Shown here: positions 32,769 through 40,513 of the stretch, one piece after another
How positions within the stretch are numbered: the first letter of the stretch is position 1
How the letters are laid out: the number at the start of each line of letters is the position of its first letter
Assembly (NCBI RefSeq): GCF_003999195.1
Contig: NZ_RJVR01000324.1
Location: forward strand, 1 to 50,133
Origin: Streptomyces soli
GTDB taxonomy: Bacteria > Actinomycetota > Actinomycetes > Streptomycetales > Streptomycetaceae
DNA: 50,133 nucleotides
Reading direction: 5' to 3'
Position numbers and translations under genes: made by a program
The notes under the pieces: model-generated
Told to the model about the DNA's origin: nothing
What the model saw: only the letters and a program-made list of their open reading frames with translations
Databases searched by the model: none

Positions 32769-35069
32769 TCAGTCCTGGAGCAGGTCCGGGACACCGTCCT
32801 CACCGGGCTGGTCGCGGGGCCCGGACAGGACGGTGAGGCGCTGCGTCGCCCGGGTGAGGGCCACGTAGAGGACCCGCAGGCCCGCCGGGGACTCGTCGGC
32901 GATCTCGGCCGGGGAGACGACCACGGTGGCGTCGTACTCGAGGCCCTTGGCCTCGAGGCTGCCGAGGGCGACGACCCGCTCGCCCAGCCCGGCCAGCCAC
33001 TGCCGGGCCTGGGCCCGGCGGCCCATGGCGACGACGACGCCGACGGTGCCGTCGACCTCGCCCAACAGCCGTTCGGCCTCGGCCCGGACCGCCGTGCCCA
33101 GGTCGCTGCCCTCGGCTACGGCGAAGTGCGGGACCACGCCGGTCGAGCGGACCGCGCGCGGCGACTCCATGCCGGGCATGGCGAGGGCCAGGACCTTCGC
33201 CGCGAGGTCGGCGATCTCGGCGGGGTTGCGGTAGTTGACGGTGAGGGTGAAGCGGCGGCGGGAGCGGGCGCCCAGGGCCTCGTCGCGGGCGGCTGCGGCC
33301 TCGTCGGGGTCGGTCCAGGAGGACTGCGCGGGGTCGCCGACGATGGTCCAGGTGGCGGTACGGCCACGGCGGCCGACCATGCGCCACTGCATGGGCGTGA
33401 GGTCCTGCGCCTCGTCGACGATGACGTGCGCGTACTCGGTGCGCTCCGCGTCCAGCCGCTCCTGGCGGGAGCGGCGGCCGCCGGCCATCCGGTCGGCGAA
33501 GGTCGTGACCTCGTCCAGGCCGGTGAGCTGGTCGAGGGGATCCGCCTCCCGCGTCTTGACCTTGGGCGGCGGGCCGAGCAGGGCCTCCAGCTCGTCCAGC
33601 AGCGCGACGTCGTGCACGGACAGCGGCCCGGTGCCGGTCACCACGTCGAGGCGGCGCAGCGAGCGCGCGACGCGCCGTACCTCGGGCGGGGTGAGAACCC
33701 GCCGGGCCCACCGTCCGAGCCGCTTCTCCTCGGCGAGCGCCGCAAGCACGCCACGCGGGGTGAGCACGGGCCACCAGGCCTCCAGGAAGTCCGTGAAGAC
33801 CTCCTCCGTGGCCACGTCCTCGTCGAAGCCCTGCCGCTCCTCGGCGGCCAGCTCGGGGTCGTCGGGCAGTTGCCGCCCGGCCTTGCGCCACAGCGCGTCG
33901 AGCAGCAGCCGGCGAGCGCGCGGCCGCAGCAGGTTCACCGGCGCGGTGCCGCCGAGCACGGCGTGCCGGATGGCCGACAGCTCCTGCTCGTCCAGCTCCA
34001 GGCGCCGCCCGTACGCCACCACGCGCAGCCGGTCGGGGCAGCGGGGGCCGTCCAGGACGCCGCGTGCGGCCTTGTGCAGCACCTTGAGCATGCGCAGGGA
34101 GCCCTTGATGCGGGCGACGGCCGGATCGTCGTACGTATCGGCCTCGGCGCTGTCCACGAGGGAGCCGACGGCGCGGATGGCGACCTGGCCCTCCTCGCCG
34201 AGGGAGGGCAGCACGCCCTCCGTATAGGCGACGAGCAGCGGCGTGGGGCTGACGACGAGGATGCCGCCCGCGTAGCGGCGGCGGTCCTGGTAGAGCAGAT
34301 ACGCGGCGCGATGCAGGGCCACGGCGGTCTTGCCGGTGCCGGGGCCGCCGGTGACCTCGGTGACGGAGGCTGCGGGGGCGCGGATGACCACGTCCTGCTC
34401 CGCCTGGATACTGGATACGATGTCCCGCATGGTGTGGCTGCGGGCCTGGCCCAGGGCCGCCATCAGCGCGCCGTCCCCCACCACCGGCAGGTCGGTCACC
34501 AGCTCCGGGCGCAGCAGGTCGTCCTCGACGCCCAGCACCTTGCGGCCCCGCGAGCGGATGACCCGGCGCCGTACGACCCGCCCCGGCGCGACCGGCGTCG
34601 ACCGGTAGAACGGTGCGGCGGCCGGCGCGCGCCAGTCGATGACCAGCGGCGAGTAGTCGGCGTCCAGGACGCCGATCCGCCCGATGTGCAGGGTCTCCGC
34701 GATCTCGGCCCGCTCCCCGTCCACGACGGCGTCCTCGGCGGGCTCGACGGAGATGTACGCCCCGTCCGGGCCCTTCTTGCCGTCCTTGCCGCGCAGGAGG
34801 TCGATCCGGCCGAAGAGGAAGTCCTCGAACTCGGCGTTGAGCCGGTTCAGATGCATCCCCGCCTGGAACACCTGGGCGTCCCGCTCGGCGAGCGCGCCGG
34901 GCGTGCCGACCTGGCCCCGTTTGGAGGCGTCGTTCACGAGGAACTCCGCCTCGTGGATCTTCTCCTCCAGCCGGTCGTAGACCCGGTCCAGATGCGTCTG
35001 CTCGACCGCGATCTCCTGGTCCCGGACGCCAACCCCGACCCCACCCGGTGCTGCGGTCTGCGCTGCCAA
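32769..35069 (-). CDS. helD: HelD-like UvrD-family ATPase (RNA polymerase recycling type)
   Basis: A 766-residue superfamily 1 ATPase of the HelD type, which removes stalled RNA polymerase from DNA and in actinobacteria can confer rifampicin tolerance. A coiled N-terminus (residues 15-80) precedes the core: Walker A TGGPGTGKT near 243, DEAQDLTPMQWRM as motif II, NYRNPAEI and the late YVALTRATQRL. TTG start at 35069 with AAGGGGG upstream is preferred because upstream codons lack family character; a GTG at 35111 is the alternative. I did not find a rifamycin-associated element in the leader. The downstream gap carries a hairpin. Confidence 0.85.
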   Translation of the reverse strand: MAAQTAAPGGVGVGVRDQEIAVEQTHLDRVYDRLEEKIHEAEFLVNDASKRGQVGTPGALAERDAQVFQAGMHLNRLNAEFEDFLFGRIDLLRGKDGKKGPDGAYISVEPAEDAVVDGERAEIAETLHIGRIGVLDADYSPLVIDWRAPAAAPFYRSTPVAPGRVVRRRVIRSRGRKVLGVEDDLLRPELVTDLPVVGDGALMAALGQARSHTMRDIVSSIQAEQDVVIRAPAASVTEVTGGPGTGKTAVALHRAAYLLYQDRRRYAGGILVVSPTPLLVAYTEGVLPSLGEEGQVAIRAVGSLVDSAEADTYDDPAVARIKGSLRMLKVLHKAARGVLDGPRCPDRLRVVAYGRRLELDEQELSAIRHAVLGGTAPVNLLRPRARRLLLDALWRKAGRQLPDDPELAAEERQGFDEDVATEEVFTDFLEAWWPVLTPRGVLAALAEEKRLGRWARRVLTPPEVRRVARSLRRLDVVTGTGPLSVHDVALLDELEALLGPPPKVKTREADPLDQLTGLDEVTTFADRMAGGRRSRQERLDAERTEYAHVIVDEAQDLTPMQWRMVGRRGRTATWTIVGDPAQSSWTDPDEAAAARDEALGARSRRRFTLTVNYRNPAEIADLAAKVLALAMPGMESPRAVRSTGVVPHFAVAEGSDLGTAVRAEAERLLGEVDGTVGVVVAMGRRAQARQWLAGLGERVVALGSLEAKGLEYDATVVVSPAEIADESPAGLRVLYVALTRATQRLTVLSGPRDQPGEDGVPDLLQD

Positions 35070-35486
35070 CGCGAGACCCCCTTCTTCCTGTGCCTCGTAC
35101 GCTCCGCGCACGGCGCGGGGCAGCCTGCAACCGTACGCGAATCCCGGCTATTCCGCCCAGCCCGAAGTTCAGGCCTCCCCCATCCTCAACGCCGCGCCCG
35201 CACTGCCCGGCCCCAGGGGGCCTCCCAGGCTTCGGCCTCAGGCCTGCACCATGCCGGACCCCGCGACGGATCGGCGGCGGTGGCGGGCGACGCGTGCCCG
35301 ATCCTGTACGCCGCCCTCGCACTGCTCGGCCCCAGGGGGCCTCCAGGCTTCGGGACGGCTGCGCCGGGCTCTCCCCCGGACTCCGTCTGGGTGGGGGTCC
35401 TCCCCCAGCCTGGCGGCTGGGTGGGGGTCCCCCCGGACGGAGTCCGGGGGAGAGTGCTCCCCTCCGCCGTTCCGCCCGGCCGGACC
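35070..35486. repeat. Intergenic stretch of dispersed palindromes
   Basis: Between the CGNR gene stop and the HelD start; no gene supported. It contains two similar segments with GACGGATCGGCGGCGG-type text (35267-35290 and 35509-35530 region). A C/G-rich set, GACTCCGTCTGGGTGGGG and GGGTGGGGGTCC-type units, is repeated around 35380-35450. These match the other intergenic palindrome blocks of the window. Confidence 0.55.
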
Positions 35487-36077
35487 TCAGGCCTGCACCA
35501 TGGTCCCGGCGACGGATCGGCGGCGGTGGCGGGCGACGCGTTCACGGTTGCCGCAGACTTCGCTGCTGCACCAACGGCGGCGGCGCCCGCGGGAAGTGTC
35601 GAGGTAGACCACGGAGCAGCTTTCGCCCTCGCAACGGCGCAGCTGGGCGCGGGCGTTGAGGTCGGTGAGGAGGTCGACGGCGTCGCGGGCCACGGCTGCC
35701 AGCAGGCTCTCGGAGAGCGGTTCGGCGGCGAGGGCGAGGGCGAGGAGGCCGTCGGCGGTGCGGGTGACGCGGGGCGCGGGCGGGGGTGCGAGGGCTGCGG
35801 CGTTGAGGCGGTCGAGGTCGGCGGGGTCGGCCGGGCGGGACTCCAGCTCGGCGTCCACCAGCCTGCCCAGGAGGGCGCGCAGCTCGCGGAATCCGGTGAG
35901 CCAGGCGGCGTCCGCCGGGAGGTGCGTGCCGGGCGGTACGAGTCCGGTGCCGTACAGCCACTCCGTGAGCCGGGCGGGGCTGGTGATCCGGTCGACGGGG
36001 CCGTCCGGCGGGCGCCCGGACGCCGTCGCCACGAGGTCCAGGCTGATCCGCCCGGTGTCGTATCGGAGGTCGGCCAT
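35487..36077 (-). CDS. CGNR zinc-finger (ABATE domain) protein
   Basis: A 196-residue protein with the N-terminal ABATE domain and a C-terminal CGNR zinc finger: RRCEGESCSVVYLDTS, then RRRWCSSEVCGNRERVARHR. Four cysteines (C..C and C..C) form the metal site; the conserved CGNR motif is present. Such proteins are often small DNA-binding regulators, with stress-linked roles inferred in the literature. ATG at 36077 with AGAGG nine bases upstream. It is isolated between two blocks of repeats. Confidence 0.85.
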   Translation of the reverse strand: MADLRYDTGRISLDLVATASGRPPDGPVDRITSPARLTEWLYGTGLVPPGTHLPADAAWLTGFRELRALLGRLVDAELESRPADPADLDRLNAAALAPPPAPRVTRTADGLLALALAAEPLSESLLAAVARDAVDLLTDLNARAQLRRCEGESCSVVYLDTSRGRRRRWCSSEVCGNRERVARHRRRSVAGTMVQA

Positions 36078-36548
36078 GCCGCTGTCACCTCTCCGCCGCG
36101 GGGACCTAGCGGTCCGCCCCACCAGGTTGCCCTGCGCCCCGCTCCGCCTCAACACTCCTGCACCGGTCCGGTTCCCTCCCCCACCCTGCCCCTGCCCGAT
36201 TCCTGGACGCCGGCTCCGCCCGGACCCGCTGGGGCTTTCCCCCAAACCTTCGTTTGGGTGGGGGTCCCCCCGGCCGAGGACTGGGGGGACCCCCAGTCCT
36301 CAAACGACTGACGGGCTGAATACGCCCACTGGGCCGCCACCAGGTTGTGGGAGAACGTTCCGCAAGGCGAGCGAAGCGAGGTGGGGGCACCCCCAGACGG
36401 ACCCGGCCCGGCCCGGCCCGGCGGACGGAGTCCGACGCAGCGACACGAAGCCCGCGAAGCGGCGTGAGAGGCGCAGAAAAGAGGGGCCCCACGTGGTTGA
36501 CGCTAATTCCGCCTGCGTCGGCGGCGGCGCAGGCACGCCGTCAGGCGA
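36078..36548. repeat. Intergenic stretch with a copy of the dispersed GCGAAGCG element
   Basis: 470 bases without a supported gene. GGCGAGCGAAGCGAG at 36366-36380 and the following TGGGGGCACC match, on the other strand, 11143-11178. A further palindrome pair (CCAAACCTTCGTTTGGG at about 36242-36258) forms a hairpin, followed by GGGGGTCC runs. It ends at the stop codon of the uroporphyrinogen-type gene. Confidence 0.6.
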
Positions 36549-37715
36549 TCAGGCGGAGGATGCGTACTTGGCGTCGGCGGAGGGGTCGAGGGCCAGGCGG
36601 TAGCCGCGCTTGACGACGGTGTGGATGAGCTTGGGGGCGCCGAGGGCGGTGCGGAGGCGGGTCATGGCGGTTTCGACGGCGTGTTCGTCGCGGCCGGCGC
36701 CGGGGAGGACGCGGAGGAGGTCGGCGCGGGGGACGACCCAGCCGGGGCGGCGGGCGAGGGCGCGGAGGAGGGCCATGCCGGCGGGCGGGACGGCGCGGAG
36801 GTCGCCGTCGACCAGGACAGCGTGGCCGCGGATCTCGACGCGGTGCCCGGCGATGGGCAACGGGCGTACGCGGCCGGGCAGTTCGGAGGACAGCAGCTGG
36901 ACGAGGGGCCCGAGGCGGAAGCGTTCGGGCTGGAAGGTCGGCACGTCGTGGGCCTCCAGCGGAAGCGCGGTGACCGGGCCGACGCAGGCGGGCAGGACGT
37001 GGTGCCGGAAGGCGTCGAGGACCTCTCCGAGCATGCCGCGCCGCTGGGCGCGGTCGAGCAGCGAGGCCGCGGCCGGAGCACTGGTGAAGCTCACGGCGTC
37101 GAGCCCCCGGGCGACGATTGCGTCCAGCATGCGATCGACAGGCGCGATGTCCTCCGGCGGCATCCAGCGGTAGACCGGCACGCCGACGACCTCAGCGCCC
37201 GCCTCCCGCAGGGCCTCGATGAAGCCCGGCAGCGGCTCGCCGTGCAGCTGGACCGCGATCCGCCGGCCGTCCACGCCCTCCTCCAGGAGCCGGTCCAGGA
37301 CCTCGGCCATCGATTCTGACGCTGGTGACCAGGCCTCCTTGAGCCCGGCCGCGCGGATCGAGCCGCGCACCTTCGGCCCCCGGGCGAGCAGTTCGACGCC
37401 CCGCAGCCGCTCCAGCAGCGCTTCTCCCAGGCCCCAACCGTCGGCGGCCTCGATCCAGCCCCGGAAGCCGATGGCGGTGGTCGCGATCACCACGTCCGGG
37501 CTCTGGTCGAGCAGCCGCTTGGTCGCGGCCAGCAGCTCCGCGTCGTCCGGCAGCGGCACGATCCGCAGGGCCGGGGCGCGCAGCACGGTCGCGCCCCGGC
37601 GCTCCAGCAGCGCCGCGAGCTCGTCGGCCCGCCGGGCAGCGGTTACCCCGACCGTGAATCCGGCCAGGGGCAGCACCGCCTGCGGCTGGTCCGGGTTCTG
37701 CGCTTGCGCCTGCAT
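36549..37715 (-). CDS. nnaR: Uroporphyrinogen-III synthase-like regulator with winged helix (NnaR-like)
   Basis: A 388-residue bifunctional-looking protein. Residues 15-265 carry a HemD-like domain (GFTVGVTAARRADELAALLERRGA, then VVIATTAIGFRGW and SFTSAPAA). Residues 285-378 form an OmpR/PhoB-type winged helix (DEHAVETAMTRLRTALG, VVKRGYRLALD). In S. coelicolor the matching gene, NnaR, is a GlnR target involved in nitrate/nitrite assimilation. The context fits: the next gene is NarK and a GlnR-type box lies upstream. ATG at 37715. Whether HemD activity remains is unknown. Confidence 0.87.
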   Translation of the reverse strand: MQAQAQNPDQPQAVLPLAGFTVGVTAARRADELAALLERRGATVLRAPALRIVPLPDDAELLAATKRLLDQSPDVVIATTAIGFRGWIEAADGWGLGEALLERLRGVELLARGPKVRGSIRAAGLKEAWSPASESMAEVLDRLLEEGVDGRRIAVQLHGEPLPGFIEALREAGAEVVGVPVYRWMPPEDIAPVDRMLDAIVARGLDAVSFTSAPAAASLLDRAQRRGMLGEVLDAFRHHVLPACVGPVTALPLEAHDVPTFQPERFRLGPLVQLLSSELPGRVRPLPIAGHRVEIRGHAVLVDGDLRAVPPAGMALLRALARRPGWVVPRADLLRVLPGAGRDEHAVETAMTRLRTALGAPKLIHTVVKRGYRLALDPSADAKYASSA

Positions 37716-37858
37716 GGCTCTGCCCCACTCCGCTGGAGGTCCTCGTGCATTGGCGGCGGGAAGCCGTCCCGGGCTCCCCGCCTCCCGTCACCGGGCGCCG
37801 CACCGCCGACGTTCCGCCGCATGCTGCCAACGCGGCATGACGGACGCGGTTCGCCCGG

Positions 37859-37874
37859 ATTTCGCCGGCGTTAC
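37859..37874 (-). promoter_or_regulatory. Putative GlnR box upstream of the NnaR-like gene
   Basis: On the minus strand the sequence reads GTAAC, GCCGGC, GAAAT, which fits the gTnAc-N6-GaAAc pattern of GlnR sites. It is about 145 bases upstream of the regulator start, near the 3' end of the narK-type gene. Confidence 0.5.
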
Positions 37875-37887
37875 GCCGCTACGGCGC

Positions 37888-39270
37888 CTACACCTCCGCG
37901 TAGCTCAGTTGTGCCGTCGGCTCGGCCCGGCCGGTCGTGGCGGGCGCCGTGGCCTTGCCCCGCAGGTATACGGCCCAGGTCAGCGCGAAGCACACCGTGT
38001 AGAAGACCAGGAAGGACACGAACGCCGGGGTGCCGGTGCCCTGCGTCAGGAAGGACTGCCGGAAGGCGAAGTTGATCCCGACCCCGCCGAGCGCCCCGAC
38101 CGCCCCGATCAGCCCCATCGACGCGCCGGACAGCCGCCGCCCGTACGAGGCGGCCTCCTCGCCCGTCAGGCCCTTCGCGAGCGCCTTGGCGGCGTAGATG
38201 GCCGGGATCATCTTGTACGTGGAGCCGTTGCCGAGCCCGGTGAGCACGAAGAGCGCGATGAACGCGGTCGTGAACAGGGGCAGCGACTTCTGGGTCGAGG
38301 CGATGACGATGACGCCGGTCGCGACCGCCATGGCCAGGAAATTCCACAGCGTGATCCGGCCGCCGCCGAAGCGGTCGGCCAGCCTGCCCCCGACCGGGCG
38401 GATCAGGGAGCCCAGCAGCGGGCCGATGAAGGTGATCGACGCCGCCTGGAGCGGGGTGCGGGCGAACTGGTTCTGCAGGACCAGCCCGAAGGCGAAGCTG
38501 TAGCCGATGAACGACCCGAAGGTGCCGATGTAGAGGAAGGACATGATCCAGGTGTGCGCGTCCTTCACGGCCTCCTTGGCGGCGCCGGTGTCGTTCTTCA
38601 CGGGTGCGAGGTTGTCCATGAACAGCGCGGCGAGGGTGGCCGCCACCACGATCAGCGGAATGTAGACCGTCAGCAGGATCCGGGGGTGGGTGGCTCCCGC
38701 CGTCCCGATGATCAGCAGACCGACCAGCTGGATGACCGGCACGCCGATGTTGCCGCCACCCGCGTTCAGGCCGAGCGCCCAGCCCTTCTTCCTCAGCGGG
38801 AAGAAGGAGTTGATGTTCGTCATGGACGACGCGAAGTTGCCGCCGCCGACCCCGGTCAGCGCCGCGACCAGCATGAAGGTCCCGTACGACGTGCCCGGCT
38901 TCATCACCACGGCGACCGCGACCGTCGGCAGCAGCAGCAGCGCGCTGAAGACCGTCCAGTTGCGGCCGCCGAAGCGCGCCACCGCGAAGGTGTACGGGAC
39001 CCGTACGAGCGAGCCGACCGCGGTCGCGGTGGCCACGAGGAAGAACTTGCCGGCCGGGTCGATGCCGTACTCCGGGCCCATGAACAGGACGAGGACGGAC
39101 CAGAGCGTCCAGATCGAGAAGCCGATGTGCTCGGACAGGATCGAGAACACCAGATTCCGCGCCGCGGTCCTCTTCCCACCGCCCTCCTCCCAGAACCCCT
39201 CGTCCTCCGGGTCCCACTGCTCGATCCAGCGGCCCCCCTTGCGTGCGGTGGTGCTGCTAGCGGCACTCAT
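37888..39270 (-). CDS. narK: Nitrate/nitrite transporter (NarK-like MFS)
   Basis: A 460-residue MFS nitrate/nitrite porter with about 12 transmembrane segments and a 40-residue hydrophilic N-terminus. NarK features: a glycine-rich motif GVGGGNFASSMTNINSFFP in the first half, and GAVGALGGVGINFAFRQ in the second, the two nitrate signatures. ATG at 39270 with GAGG at five-base spacing. Together with the NnaR-like regulator (173-base gap, same strand) it forms a nitrate-assimilation pair. No nitrite reductase gene lies in the window. Confidence 0.9.
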   Translation of the reverse strand: MSAASSTTARKGGRWIEQWDPEDEGFWEEGGGKRTAARNLVFSILSEHIGFSIWTLWSVLVLFMGPEYGIDPAGKFFLVATATAVGSLVRVPYTFAVARFGGRNWTVFSALLLLPTVAVAVVMKPGTSYGTFMLVAALTGVGGGNFASSMTNINSFFPLRKKGWALGLNAGGGNIGVPVIQLVGLLIIGTAGATHPRILLTVYIPLIVVAATLAALFMDNLAPVKNDTGAAKEAVKDAHTWIMSFLYIGTFGSFIGYSFAFGLVLQNQFARTPLQAASITFIGPLLGSLIRPVGGRLADRFGGGRITLWNFLAMAVATGVIVIASTQKSLPLFTTAFIALFVLTGLGNGSTYKMIPAIYAAKALAKGLTGEEAASYGRRLSGASMGLIGAVGALGGVGINFAFRQSFLTQGTGTPAFVSFLVFYTVCFALTWAVYLRGKATAPATTGRAEPTAQLSYAEV

Positions 39271-39380
39271 GACGCCTCGCCTCCAGGCCCTACAGACAGA
39301 TGTCGGGGTGACGTCCACCGACGGTAGGCACGCTGCGTTTCCGCCCGATGCCGTGAGGTGACCGGTACGCAACCTTGCTC

Positions 39381-40430
39381 TCACCCCACGGGCGGGGGCG
39401 CTGTGAGGCGGCGCGGGGGGCCCTGCACCTGAGCAACCGGCTCACGTCGGCCGGGCGACTGGCCAGGCTGAGCCATCAGCCGTGCGTCGGACTCGGGAAG
39501 CCATGCGTTCGGCGGACGGCCCAGCCAGTCGTGGGCGGTGGAGAGGTTCGCTATGGCGGCGTGCAGCGCATCCAGACCCACATGCCGCAGGCCGCGGCGC
39601 CAGACGATGGAGACCGGGGACAGCGGGACGGGGTCGGTGAGGGGGCGGAGGGTGAAGCCGGGGGTTTGGATGAAGTCGGTGCTGGCGAGGACGGTCCAGC
39701 GGTGTTTGCGGACGAGGCGGATGAATTCGTCGGGGCCTTCGATCTCGGGGAAGGGGGCAGCGACGGCGATGTCGCGGCCGGCGAAGAGCCGTTCGGCGAG
39801 GTCGGTCCATTCGGCGGTGGCGGGGTTGCCGGCGGCGGCGTAGAGGGCTTCGCCGGCCAGGGCGTCCACCGGGACCTGCGGCAGGGCGGCGAGGCGGTGG
39901 TCGTCGGGGAGGAGGATGGCCATCCGCTCGTACCGTACTGGGCGGTGGTCGAGGGCGGCGAGGACCGCGGGGGCGAGGCCGGCGACGCGGCCGAAGGAGA
40001 CGTCGAGGCGGCCGGCGAGGATGTCGGCGGCGGCGCCGGTGAGGCCGCTGTGGAAGCGTGCCGTCATCTCGATGTCGGGCGCCGCCTCGCGGGCCTCGGC
40101 CAGCACGCGGTGCGCCGTGCCGACCGGGGCACCGATGTCGACGAGCAGCGGCCTCGCGGCGGCCGCGAAGGCGGAGGCCAGCTCGTCCTGGGCGGCCAGT
40201 ACGCGGCGGGCGTACGGCACCAGCCGCTCGCCGTCGGCGGTGAGTTCGACCCTGCGGGTGCTGCGGAGGAGCAGTTCGGCGCCCAACTCCCGCTCCAGGC
40301 GGCGGACATCGCGACTGAGGGCCTGCTGGGCGACGTAGAGCCGGGCGGCGGCCCGGGTGAAGTGCAGTTCCTCGGCGACGGCGAGGAAGGCGCGGAGCAG
40401 GCGGGGTTCGATGTCGTACGACGGCGGCAT
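39381..40430 (-). CDS. LysR family transcriptional regulator
   Basis: A 349-residue LTTR. Residues 5-65 hold the LysR helix-turn-helix (FLAVAEELHFTRAAARLYVAQQALSRDVRRLERELG) and the rest a periplasmic-binding-like ligand domain. ATG at 40430 with GGATGG upstream; a GTG at 40448 is possible. It diverges from the MFS gene at 40514 across 83 bases that contain a CCAACA/TGTTGG inverted pair (40437-40442 and 40475-40480), likely an LTTR site. It probably controls that transporter. Confidence 0.87.
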   Translation of the reverse strand: MPPSYDIEPRLLRAFLAVAEELHFTRAAARLYVAQQALSRDVRRLERELGAELLLRSTRRVELTADGERLVPYARRVLAAQDELASAFAAAARPLLVDIGAPVGTAHRVLAEAREAAPDIEMTARFHSGLTGAAADILAGRLDVSFGRVAGLAPAVLAALDHRPVRYERMAILLPDDHRLAALPQVPVDALAGEALYAAAGNPATAEWTDLAERLFAGRDIAVAAPFPEIEGPDEFIRLVRKHRWTVLASTDFIQTPGFTLRPLTDPVPLSPVSIVWRRGLRHVGLDALHAAIANLSTAHDWLGRPPNAWLPESDARLMAQPGQSPGRREPVAQVQGPPRRLTAPPPVG

Positions 40431-40513
40431 CCGGCCATCCAACAACACAGGTGCGTTAATCGCCTCTGCTTAGGTGTTGGACCGGCGACGGCCCGGGCCA
40501 CGACCGTAGAGCC

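Noticed and set aside
35112..35486. Rifamycin-associated element in the HelD leader
   Set aside because: I found no dyad matching the known element in the upstream region.
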